Assembly: GCA_009617715.1 (NCBI GenBank)
Contig: VTFK01000442.1
Span: 124,001 to 188,000 of the forward strand
Direction: 5' to 3'
Length of the DNA: 64,000 bases
DNA from: Plectrocnemia conspersa
Taxonomy: Eukaryota > Arthropoda > Insecta > Trichoptera > Polycentropodidae
Within the stretch, counting starts at the first letter, position 1. Each line of letters opens with the position of its first letter. The position numbers were made by a program, and so were the translations under genes. Shown here piece after piece: positions 48,313 to 60,345 of the stretch. Below the pieces are notes generated by a model. It saw only the letters and a program-made list of their open reading frames with translations, ran no database searches and was not told where the DNA came from.

Positions 48313-51300
48313 TACTGTTCTATTTCAAAATGTTTTTTAAACATTTTAGTAAAACTGAAAAATCAGGATAGTATTATTTCTAGTTCTTAAGGAACTAACT
48401 TGTTTTATTTAAAAAAAACATAAACTCGTATTCAAGTAGCAATGAATAGGCAAAATATATATTTTTATCTATGCATAAAATCAGATTTATCAATTGCACA
48501 TGTTAATCGCTTTAATTAAATAACGTAATCGATCGCCAATATTTCTCAAAGCTTGTGAATGTAATATTTTATTAATTATATTGTTGACAATGTTAACTTT
48601 AAATTATATTATTTTTGAATGCAATGTTTATTGACGGTCTGGTAATCTTTGAACACTTTGAGAAGTATCGCCGTACATGTACTGTGGTAGTTTTGAGGTA
48701 CCCCAGATAGTTATATATTTATGTACATATATAACCGAAGAAATAATATAATATTTTTTAAATTTTAATTAATGTAAATGATTTCTATAGAAAATAATAC
48801 TAATAAATTAAAGAGTATGAAATAAATGAACTTATCTTATAAAAAATATTTCATACCTTTGTATTGATATATTTTTTTTCGCAAAATAAATTAAAGCAAT
48901 TAAACACTAAGAATCGCTAAATATATTCTAAAATTTATTTCAAATGCAATATAAAATAATAATAAATAAATGACAACAGAAATAATTAGGGAAAAATACG
49001 TAAAATTAACTTACTCCCAGGTGTATACTAACAAATTAACAAATGCGTATAATTTAACTCACTACACAAAGGGTTAACAGTTACGGTGCTAGTTAAATAT
49101 TTGTTGTAATTAACGTACCATATTATTAAATAGGTATTTGTCAAATAAAACAATAACAATAAATGAAAAAAAAACAAATGTATTACGAAAATAAAAGTAT
49201 ATAATTAATATTTAAATATATTTATTGTTTCATTCTTCTCTTAATTTAACTGCTAAATATTTAATTATGTTGGCTGTCATATGAATACTATTATTTACAT
49301 ATAATCAGTAACCTTAGTATAATGTCCCTCAAAGTTGGTGACAAAGTCTCACCGTTTTAAAATTCAGGTCAGTATGTTTGATTATAAAAATCTTTTTAAG
49401 AAAATTCGTTTAAAGTTTGTCATTCATTTATTTTCGGATAATAATCAATTTTGGTTCCTTATGGTCGAATTTAATAATTATATATAATATCAATAAATTT
49501 GTAGTATAAAAATACTCTAATACTACCTATATCTAGTATATATTGAATATGTACATATATTTTTACTGTAAAATAATTTCTCATGTATGTAAAAATACCA
49601 TAACATTCATTATATACATTTCTTTAACATTATACGTAACTACAATGAAAAACTACAATGACTATTTTAAAAGATTTCTTATTCTTTACACTTAAAAATG
49701 TTGCATAAAAATATGTTGTTGCATCGCCTCCAATCGTGAAATTAGAAAAATGAAAAGAAAAATACGAATTGCTGTTTACAAATTGATACTACCTGCTACA
49801 AATTAAATGATAATTTATAATTAAAAATATGAATAATATATCAAGGTGATGAACCATAGATTACACAGTAATTTATATTTCAATATATATTAATGTGATA
49901 AATTAATTACAATTAATGATAATATGTAGGTTAAGCTTAAGAGCGTTTACCGTATCGCAAGTCTTTCCGTTTTAATTAAGCTTTTATCGCTTTTTTACAA
50001 CGATAAAGTTATATTGCGAAACTGATGCTTTGTAAATAAAGAAGCAGTATCACAATGGAATGAAATTCTTATTTTATTATTTGTTCGTTGCAATTGCGTA
50101 CGATTTCCAAGTCGGTTCTCGTGTGTTGTAACCGGACGAAGCCGGTTTCGAAAATCGTTACAGTTTTTTTTTTTTTTGCGTTTCCCCATTAACTATCAAA
50201 GTATGATATACACATACGATGTCATAGATGTCGTAAAGAAATTAGCATCGTTTGACTGAGATTCTTGATATTTTTTTGCCGTTTTGCGTCAATCGTACAT
50301 GTGCATCGTCTTTGTAAAAACTCGTGACGTTCGGGTTAATTAATGCAAATATTTAAACTGAATATGTAAATGAGTTCATGGAATTTATTATACAAAATCG
50401 CAAATTCATCGTAGTTTTTATTTTCATGAATATAATATATTAACACAATTTGTTTCTTGGGATGTGCTAAAATTGTTAAAGTAAATGAATGCACGTTGTG
50501 ACAGTAAATTTCCATAAGGCAATTTGCGTGAAAAATTCATCATATACCTATAAATATATGATACATATACGTATTAAAAATAAACACAAAATTTTCCCAC
50601 TGTCCAGCTTGACTAGACATGACTAATATAAGTGATCAAAATTTGACGTAAAGCACTAAAATTTAAAAAGACAAATGATTTTAATGAAATATTTTTGAAC
50701 GACGTCGATATACGATTTTATTGGGTGGTTAACACTGCTGTTTATTTATTCATCGTCAGATACAGGTTTTTGTAGTGACAGGAGAAATGTTATATAATCA
50801 GGGACCATAATCAATATATATATTTGAACCTCATAATATTATATAACAACTAAACTGGCAAGCTAATAAGCTATTGTTTTTGAAATATATTTTTTCAGAA
50901 AATATTTCAGTAATTTTAATTTTAGTGTTTTGTGGTCGAAGGGTGTGACTTTGCAGCCAAAATAAACAAAGAAAAATCTGATAATAGTTTATTTTATAAG
51001 CATATAAATTACAACATATATATACATATAAATGTAGATGTTCCTATCAGGTGATGGAGTTGAAATGGCAGGTCTTGAACGTCAAAGCGTCTACTTTGGA
51101 GTATCGAGTTGAATTAATGTCGGCTGTGATGGCTGTCTTATGCGCCTCTTACGGCGTGTATGAAGCGTATTCCTCTGTCTGACCGTCTGTTTATGTCTGT
51201 CTTCCGTGTGAGCAAGTGTCACATATTTTATATTGCTGGATTGAGACAGTTCTAGCGAATTGCAGATAAGGATTTGTGGGCCAATTGCATTTCTTCTTGG

Positions 51301-53773
51301 ACACACACACAATGTCTTAATGCCTTCAAAGTGAAACTACCTAGATGACCACTCTGGCGATTGTTAAGAGCAATAGTTTTTTTGCGCGAGGTAGAATGCA
51401 TTGTCTACCGCGAATCTTTTCCACGCAAAGAGTACTAATAGGTGTTCCATTAAATATTAAAAATTATGAACGCAATTGTTTAGTCCCGAGCTCTCTCTTT
51501 CACTGTTAGATCTTAGTTTCGAGACGTGTTTTTTTTTTTTTAGTTTGTTTGAAATGGTCGTTAGAATGATCTCTAAATTTTAACGCAACCCCTTATATCA
51601 ATGCATTTTTTTTAGATTAAAATGTATCGTTTATGGTCAAATATTAAAAATAAAAGCACGAGTGAATCGGAATACGATGGCTTGTTGTTATTAATATTTC
51701 TCGACGCTGAACGACGACGATATGCAGCACACACTCCAGTTGTAAGAGAAAAGCTGTATTTATAGCGATATAAATTATCGACGTAACATTTTTTGGATAC
51801 AAGCACAATATTTGTTGTATATTACATTATTATATTAAAGTAAAAATACTTTAAAACACGTTTTGATTGAACTTCCGTCAATAATTCGTATTATATGTTG
51901 GTATATCAATATTAATCAAAATCTTGACATAATTATAATTGATAGTATGATATTTTATTGCAAAATTGTTATATAAAAAATAGCTGTACACTATCAGTTT
52001 TTCTTGGAATTCTTACTCATTTTTTCTCGTTTTCATCACTTTTCGAAACAGATGCGATTTTGTTCATTTAAGTGAATAGTAACGATTGATCATATCTAAA
52101 CGACGCTCGTTTTACCTTGCATTAAACTATTTCAGTATCACACGTCACATATTCTCAATCAAAAATTGTTATTTACGATTGGAAGACGATTGAAATGACG
52201 CACTTACCTAAAATAATTACTCTCCTTCCTCTAATTTATTTAGCATATTTTTTCATCGTGAAAATTCCTTCTAGTCAAATATGCGACGATCGATTCAATG
52301 TAAATGTGTAACAAAATTGTTTTTCGACAATCGACAATCGACAAAAGGCCTTGGATTCTTTGAATCAATTTTAGCACGAGTTTATTCAATTGTGTTTCCT
52401 AATAGATAAATCGTTCCAATAGAAGCGCTCATAACGGTATCGTAATGGCTGGTTGCAAAAGTATTATTTTGTTATCTAGATGGAATTCAATCAAAGATAG
52501 ACGGAGGATAGAGATGATAATTTAAATGTAGCATCTAAATTAGCAAGAGTAGAGTTATACTATGACATAATCAAAAAACAATTGTATTTATGCTTTTATA
52601 TTAGCACACTTGTTTTCCTGTATGTTAGATGGCTCATACTAATTATGTAATGATGGTGATTTATTCATTTGTGATACCAGTTCATAGCCCTTTATGTTTA
52701 TAGCAACTTGCTCGACCGTGTCTCTAGTAGAATTGTCCGGATGAATCAATTGAATTATTGTACGATTATATTTATATAATATAGTACGAATAATATACAA
52801 TTATAATTCCATTCGTTATATGATATTTGAATGTTGTAACTATTCATTTGAAATTTTATTAAAATACACTAGTCGTTATTTCAATTGTTATTTTCAACGT
52901 GACGTGCCACGATTTATAAATAGCTGAGTATATTTATAGTAAGGTGTAATTATAAGTCGGAATAAATATAGGTAGGGGAGAGTTAGGCAACATGGGTTAC
53001 GAGTAAATTTGATAGGCTATAAAATAATATTTAAATTATCATCATTCCAGCGCTAGAGTTTTTGTTTGGACCGTTCGATAGCTCCTCCGTATTGAAAGTT
53101 AACCGCTTTGCAAGCATTTTAGTCCGTTTTAATTTAGTTCATATAGATATACGGGTGTTTTAAAAAATATATATGGCAATTACCTGTTAAAGAAACAGCT
53201 TTTACTAATATGTTTTTTTTTTAATTATTTTATAAATATACAAATTCAGCCAACATTGATTGTGCAATTTTAATACTTAAATTTCAGTATTGCAACCATT
53301 TTTTAATATAAAAATATGTTTCAATCTGATTCCTGCTTGGTACAGTAATTTTAAAAGCTTTATTTTTTATTACTAATCTATGCACTAAAGTAAAACAAAA
53401 TAATTCCTAGCCCTTTATGCGTTTCGTAAATTTGTTTTAAAGATAAAATAAACATTGTGCAGCAACAAAGTTATTTTTAAGCAAAGTGAATTTTTATTTA
53501 ACATTAATTTGTTTTATGGGAAATATCATATAACTTTATGTTCTAAACGGTCCGCCAAGACACTGAAAATATCAATTTTCATCTGTAGCTTATTATTTAG
53601 GGCGTGTCTTATAGTTCAGTAATAAATGTGGTTGCTGAAATTATCGATAGTTTTATCAGAATGCAACATTCCGCAATCAACTTTGAGCCTGGAAGTTGAG
53701 AAGAGTTTAATTAACACAAGACTTATCAACGACAAGCACATGGATTGGTGACATCGGTGAGTTGAGTGGAGAC
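48313..53773. other. AT-rich stretch without recognised gene
   Basis: About 5.5 kb with only chance frames. A 73-codon minus frame at 51091-51312 reads MCVCPRRNAIGPQILIC at its start but shows no domain. Confidence 0.45.
50945..51000 (-). repeat. Dispersed repeat P, copy 3 (short, inverted)
   Basis: The reverse complement GGCTGCAAAGTCACACCCTT matches the tail of copies 1 and 2 (GGTTGCAAAGTCACA, GACTGCGAAATCACACCC). Similarity beyond this is weak. Confidence 0.35.
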
Positions 53774-54887
53774 TAGAGTCTCCAATTCGAGTAATCGAGT
53801 ACTCGATACTCGAGTATTTTTGTCTATTTTTCAAGTACTTGATAATCGAGTATTTTGAAAATTACTCGATTAATACTCGAAATTAATTTTTTTTTAAATA
53901 TTTCAGAAACAAAAATAACTTTAACTCGGTCCGGTAAAGGTTAACGTCTTGCTTTTATTTGGCGTTTATGCCCGAAGTCCCGAGTTAGAGCGGTTACTAT
54001 CAGGTATAATTTTTCATAGTTCCATAGTTGCATAGTTCCGGTCGTCGGCTATGTTAGTGGGTACGACGGAGAAATTTCTTTTGTGTTTTCTGTTCGACAG
54101 TCCCGACTTATCTAATTTATGGCAATGAACAATATGAAATATCAACAAAAAAAATTTTTTTAGGTTTTATGACTATGCAGTTTAGCGTAAAGTGTTGTCA
54201 ATTGTTTATACTGATCCCTCAGCTTAAAATATAAATCAAAACAATTGTGTGTTTTAAAGGCATTTAAAGTAAAGTTAGTTCTTTGCGAACCGTTTAGCTC
54301 TAGAGTGAAAGGGATTCACCCAAATACATCTTCGAAGGATATAGATTTAAATTCTTCGCAATAATCAGAAGGAGTAGAATATTGTATATTGTTAAGAAAA
54401 AAAATCTATTCAATAAGAATTACAAAATACTATTTTGTCAATAGTCGAAGGAAATAAGAGAAAAGCAGAGAAGGGAATGAAAGAAGAGAACATAAAAAGA
54501 GAGTTCAAAAAATTTTATATCTATAAAAAGCGAACAGATATAAATTAGAAACCTTATCCAACGCGTTATTGACAATAAGACCAACATCAACAGCAACGGA
54601 AAGGGTTTTTTCCATAACGGGAATAATAAAACCAAAGGTTAGCAGTAATATTAAATTCGAGACACTTTTTTGCATTATTGTTTTTAAAAGTATGTTCGTG
54701 AAGTTAAAATAATTGTAAAAATTAACATACTAAGTATTTTATTTATTTATTTATATGTGCACGAATTTGAATAATAGCTATTTTGGTACATTTGGTAAAT
54801 ACTCGAAAGTACTCGAGTACTCGAGTATTTTAAAATTTTAATATTCGATACTTGAGTAGTTGATGGTTCGAGTAATTGGAGACTCTA
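53774..54887 (+). mobile_element. hAT deletion element, copy 3, intact ends and 8-base target duplication
   Basis: 1114 bases, inverted relative to copies 1 and 2. Termini TAGAGTCTCCAATTCGAGTA and (reverse) TAGAGTCTCCAATTACTCGA are flanked by perfect duplications GTGGAGAC at 53766-53773 and 54888-54895. On the plus strand an upstream transposase piece (KAEKGMKEENIKREFKKF) ends in a stop, and one shift away LSNALLTIRPTSTATERVFS carries the hAT dimerisation signature and stops at 54710-54712. It is close to copy 2 over its whole length. Confidence 0.95.
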
Positions 54888-55390
54888 GTGGAGACCTGCC
54901 AGTTTATTATACATTCATCCACCAATAATCGTGCAGTACCCTTATTTAATAAAAAATAGTTTATATTCAATTATATAGAAGCATTGGTATTTTATATAAA
55001 CCGCGTCACTACGAAACAAATTTGCATTTAAAGTAAGACAAAAACATCTCAGCTAAAATTTAACCTTGATTCGGATGACTTTGAGCAATTTTTACTCCGA
55101 AACAAATACAGGCTTATAGGAAAGATTTTTATTATATATTATTATGATCATATTCAATTTCTGTAAAAATGGCAGATGATATTTCATACATACATATGTA
55201 ATTTTAGATAGATTTGGATAGAAATATTAATACAAATAAATATTTATTAGCATAATGGTACAAAAAAGTATACTTATATAGTTTCGCACACATTTACCTA
55301 ATTATTTTTGATTTTTTTAATATTGCACTTATTAAATAGCGGTTTATAGTAAATTTTAAAATATAATTTTAATACATTTTTTGATTTTAG
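54888..55390. other. AT-rich stretch without recognised gene
   Basis: Nothing recognised. Confidence 0.5.
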
Positions 55391-55975
55391 TTATCACACT
55401 GTTCATTAGTAAAACACATATCCTGGAGTCACTAATTGCGTTATTAATAATATGCGAAAAACCCACGTTGGTTCCACGTAAACAGGTAAAACAATACAGT
55501 AAACAAGATAGATACACAAAAAGTCAATATTATTTATTAGTAAACACAAATAATGGCCATTAGTTTTTTTTTTGGAGCAATTTAATAAAATATGCTAACG
55601 CAATATCCTTGAAAAAGACATTTTATACCTTAATTAAACCGTTATTAATAGCTTAAAGTTATAATTAAATACTGATTTCAAGAAGCCAAACCCTTTAGAA
55701 AATTCAGGTTCTTGATCCAAAAATAAATATTAATTAATAATTTCTAATTGTTACGCTTGATGGTAATATAGTTATTTTTTTCAATAAGATGTTTGTTGTT
55801 TTGCTATGTATGTATTTAAATATGAATATGAATACGATTTGTTGTAAAGTATGTTTCTTATCCATGGATAATGTATAAATGATAAAAAATATTTTTTCAG
55901 AGGATCAGACCAATCACGATATCATCGCAGCTGCAGTAGATAAGAAGCTGTATTCAAGATTTGATAGAGACACAG
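55391..55975 (+). CDS. Candidate pair of internal exons, unidentified gene
   Basis: Two exon-like segments have matching phases. 55391-55485 lies between acceptor tttttgattttag and donor AAACAG|gtaaaa; its only open frame reads ISKTHILESLIALLIICEKP then TLVPRKQ and ends in phase 0. 55903-55975, after ttttttcagag and before ACAG|gtacaa, is open in phase 0 and reads DQTNHDIIAAAVDKKLYSRF then DRDT. The combined 55 residues look protein-like and are less AT-driven than the flanks. I recognise no family and found no further exon. The second acceptor requires AGAG|GAT rather than the first CAG. Confidence 0.4.
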
Positions 55976-58422
55976 GTACAAACTTAACATGTGAATGAGA
56001 AAAAAAGGCGTGATTTATGCTGGATACGGGATGAAAAAAAAGTACCAATATTATAAGGTAAATAACAAAACTTGCCTTAATAATTTATTTTATTCATTTA
56101 AATAAAAAAAAAACGGTATTGACTAAAAATAACATTTCAGACTTTTTCACATATAAAAGTTTTACATTTCCCCCTAAATATAGATAGCTCACTTTTGTGA
56201 TAAAATAGTAATACCCAAGTATATAAATAATAAATGTAAATTTTTCAAATGTCACGGCTTTTAAAAACGTGTGTTTTAATATGCAGAGGTAAATTTGGCA
56301 TTACGTTTTTGGATGATTGTTTGCCTTTTGCGTTTCCTAATAATGTTTTCTTTTATTCAGAGAAATATTTCGTGACGTCAGTCTGTTTTTCTTTTCGTTT
56401 TCCGGCCCGCGGCGTTGTTATTATTTTTTCAATCTTCTGCGCAAAATTTGAAGAGAAAGAAAAAACGTTGGCGTGTCTTCGAAATATACTGACACGCGAT
56501 CGAATTTTTGATGCGAGGGAAAGTTAATTATAAACTCATGTCGGGTAATTGGACAATATCGATTTTTCAATTTATTCAGTACCGCATATTTTCGACATAT
56601 TATAAAACTGGCATTAATTAACTAAGTAATTAGGTAGTGTTATTAAAAAATCGAAGTTAAATATATCAAAAAGTATATACGCTGAAACTCGCGTCTATTT
56701 ATGTTTACAAATACATGAACTGTATATCTTCTTAACTAATCTTGATGGCAAAGAGAAACCATTAACTCATATGCTTATACATTCGAGTCACTACTCTCAG
56801 TATATAAGTAAAAAGGATTAATACATTATTCTTTGTGTTATTCGTTTCCTCTTCCTTATCAATTTAATAATCAACATGCATGCATTTAATATTCTATATA
56901 CGCTAATCACACACATCAAAAATAATTACATTATTAATTAAGGTATACATCATTAAGAAATTATTAGTCATTTGCTTGTATGAAAATTCCCGGGATACTC
57001 CCAGGCAACGCATGGAGCCTTAACATGAATAATCAGGTCACAGCCCCTTGAACTCCCAACCCCTTCTTTATTTTACGTTCTTAATACCTTTGCTGTTCCC
57101 GTATTTAGGTTAAAATATCCTATATCCACCACAATGGAGAGGAGAATTCAGAATTTACACAGAATTTAGCTATTTTGGAGCTAAGTAATAAATAGCATTA
57201 CTATAGATATATTTTAAATTGCTATTTCCGTAAACAATAATAAATAGCACAACGCAATAAATGAAGGAAACTCAGGAGTTTTTAATCTTTTCGAGTTCAT
57301 TGAATACTTTTGATTATAATAAAAAACACTAAAATCTCTAAGGTTATCAAACTAACGCTTAAAATGTTAACTAACATACATTTACTTTAAAAATATAAAT
57401 TACATAAAAGCCTACATATTTCCATATATACTTTAAGCGTCTTTTACATATGATCAATAGTATTTGTTTGTAATATTTTATGTATCTCATTTAACGTCGA
57501 ATGTTGTATTTTATGTTAGTTTAGTTTAATTGCTTAACTTTGTTAAACATTTGATTAACCTTCAATACATATTTCGACAAACATAATAAGATAAATAATG
57601 TAAAATTATATTTAAAATTTTTTAATTAAAAATAGAGCCTTAATACGTATTCTATTAGTCAGAAAAGGTTTTAATTTTAAGTTGAAACTAAAATCAATGT
57701 TTGGTCAAGGTCTGCTAGTTTAAACTATAGAAACTACATTGATTTACGAAGTCATAATAGTTTCAGAAAAATATTTAAAAAAAATTAACACGTGTTGGCC
57801 ATTCTCCATTCATTATTTGGCATACACATATTTTTTGAAATAAATAAAAAAAAACTGATATCGCACATATAACAAACACACATACATAGGCGTCCAACAT
57901 TATAATGGTCCCTTAGTTTTTAAATAGTTTATACATCCAAGTCACATGCTGAACGTTTTTCGTCAACATGTCTTGACGCCACTATGTTTTCGAGAGAATT
58001 TATTTTGGTATGTCTAACTAAAAATAAACTTCTTTCTTTATACAAATGTATAAATATCATTCAAAAAATAGTAAAGAAGACAATTGCTTACATAGGATTG
58101 AAATATAAATATTTGTTTAAGAATAAGTAAATAAGTCAGTATTTAGAGTGGTTTAGTAGACGCAGAAATAAGAATGTTTTGTTCAGCGTAAAGAGATAAA
58201 TCAGAATGTATTTAGTAGTAAACTGGTTTTGTTTTATTCTTAATCATAAACTAAGTCTGTACCGTAGGGCTTTCTACTATTTTTCTATCGACGGTTGTAC
58301 GTAATATTTATTGCACATTAACAGTTTTACGCTGTTGATGCTTGTATATTAGTGTATACAGAGAAAAAGAAAGCTGAATCTGATGTATCTGATGTAGTTC
58401 GACAAAACAGGTAGAAAGAGGA
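55976..58422. other. AT-rich stretch; GC-richer patch at 56.25-56.53 kb
   Basis: The patch contains TGACGTCA-like sequence (GTGACGTCAGTC) and a 92-codon plus frame from 56249 with no domain. It may be regulatory. Possible polyadenylation signals for the minus-strand exon at 58.4 kb (AATAAA in reverse) lie near 58233 and 58306. Nothing else is recognised. Confidence 0.4.
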
Positions 58423-58571
58423 TTATACGTCAACTGGTTTTGGTAGTCGATCGAGTTTCTGGGGCCTATCGTTGAGGGTCTGCATCATTTGTAAGTCTTG
58501 TTGGATCTTCCTGTTCTCATTCTTGCGAATGTTACCAATAAAAATATCTGAGGTGCTGTTCTGATGATGAC
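58423..58571 (-). CDS. Candidate terminal coding exon, unidentified gene
   Basis: The minus strand has an acceptor ataattctag before 58571 and an open frame to TAA at 58423-58425. It reads HHQNSTSDIFIGNIRKNENR, later IQQDLQMMQTLNDRPQ and finally LDRLPKPVDV. Codon choice and composition look like real coding DNA, unlike the AT-driven frames around it, and reverse-strand AATAAA motifs follow within 200 bases. The upstream exons would lie at higher coordinates, perhaps outside the window. I do not recognise the protein. Confidence 0.45.
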
Positions 58572-59363
58572 CTAGAATTATATGATGGGTATTAAAAATA
58601 CATGGATTTTTCGCCAATTTGCATCCATAATTTCAACCCAATGCATACAAACTGAATTTCGTATAGAAAATTTACTTCTGCGTTCTAAGAGTTGTTTATA
58701 TAAAAATACACGCTCACGACTGCGTAATTGCTTTCTCTTCCGATAAATGGTTTAATGTCTTAATGCAATTATTTATATTTGACGGTGTTTCACGTATTAT
58801 TGGTTGAGTTAATTGCATCATGAGATATTAATAACATCTTTTTCAGTTCCATTAAAAAAATTTTTAGCTGTTTCTTAAAATGAAAATTTTTGAATAAAAT
58901 ATACATATTCGTGTATATATCTTTGCGTATTTACAATAGTCGTAGATTCGTGAATTGTCTTTAATCCTAACTCGTATCTGCTTTCTCATGACTACCCATC
59001 CTTCCTAGCAAATATTTAAAAAAAATTTCGACTGCTCAAATAAAAATGATTTTCCTCTTATCTTGTCTTGTAAAGTGTTGTGTTAGCTTTTATTCATGAA
59101 ATCTTTGCCCTCAAAGGGGTAAAAATCTCTGTTTATTCGTGTTTGAGCTCATTGTAAATGGCATTCGTAGCGAAATTTCATAATTAAAAAAATGTTACAA
59201 GTAATGACATTGAAGACGTCTAAATCGACTTTCTAATAAAAGCTGTAAAACTGTTTCTTTGTAGTATTCTTCGTCCCTTTTTCTTATTTAAAAGCAGAAT
59301 TTTAAATGACGCAATTTTCAAGTTAACATTTAAAATTTAAAAACGTATGTTTATTTGCGGTTG
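58572..59363. other. AT-rich stretch, probable intron of the minus-strand candidate
   Basis: No exon or element recognised. Confidence 0.4.
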
Positions 59364-59625
59364 TTTTTGTCGAATATGACGTTATCTTATAGCATATAAA
59401 TCGTATTGTGGTAGCTTGATATTATCTGTAAATTGCGTCATTTTTTTATTATGTAATTTGAAAATATGTTTTTGATATTTTCTTATCTTGTCGACGAATT
59501 ATATTTTTATTTAACATATTTTTTGTCGAATATGACGTTATCTTATAGCAAATACATTTTATTGTCGCCGCTTGTAATTAGCTGTAAATGCGTATTTTTT
59601 TAACTGTGTAATTTGGATTTATTAT
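59364..59625 (+). repeat. Direct repeat pair, 156-base period
   Basis: TTTTTGTCGAATATGACGTT plus ATCTTATAGCA occurs at 59364 and again at 59520. Both are followed by related ATTGT-G---GCTTG and CTGTAAAT blocks, so about 100 bases are duplicated. Confidence 0.8.
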
Positions 59626-59949
59626 ATTTTTTTACATATATGTTTAATTCTTAACACATATATTTAGAATCATCGTCGATAAGCGCTAGTGGACCAACAA
59701 TATAGTTTTCTTCAGCGTTGTTCCACGGTCACTAACCTCTTGTTCCTTTCAAAGGCGATGACAAAATCCTATGTCAGTATGTGAGCAATGATAATCGTCG
59801 CTCCAATGAGTATTTCGCTCATTTTGAAGTGCCACAGATCTTCTCTTTTTTATTTAACAACGGCATGCTGTAATTAAGAACTCAGAATATTTATAATATG
59901 CTGATGACCTGAAAATGTTTGGATTTGCTCACATAAAAAAAAATACCTT
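59626..59949. other. Spacer without recognised gene
   Basis: Moderately AT-rich; nothing recognised. Confidence 0.45.
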
Positions 59950-60345
59950 GAGTGGCTGTGAGGATGATGGATCGACAATCGACTACCTTTCAACATCGTT
60001 AAGTGTCACGTTGTCGACATTTTCCAGATTGGTGGAAACTTTTTAAGCATGAATACTTTTGTCGGTGACTTGGGATGGAAATTTTGTTTTCACGTCGCCA
60101 AAGTTTCCAATAAGCAATGTAACAATTTATTGGCAATTCGCGTTCTGTAAAATACGCTAGTTCATAGCATCCTCAAATATGGTTTATTGTCTGTTATCTC
60201 AGATAAACGAAGTACTCCTTGTTGTTGGAGAGAATTCACACATTTTTTTTGGAGGGAGTACGGGTCGAATCCGTATTTGTATTCTAGTTTTTTTTTTGTT
60301 AGAAGCGTTAGAATACAATGTATTGCATTATTAGCGTAGCGTCTA
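59950..60345 (-). repeat. Dispersed repeat X, copy 2 (uninterrupted)
   Basis: The reverse complement of copy 1 without the hAT insertion. A minus frame across it (60392-60162) reads SRRYANNAIHCILTLLTKKK, then EYKYGFDPYSLQKKCVNSLQ and ends at 60162. The family is not identified; the frame may be the remnant of an element protein. Confidence 0.7.
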
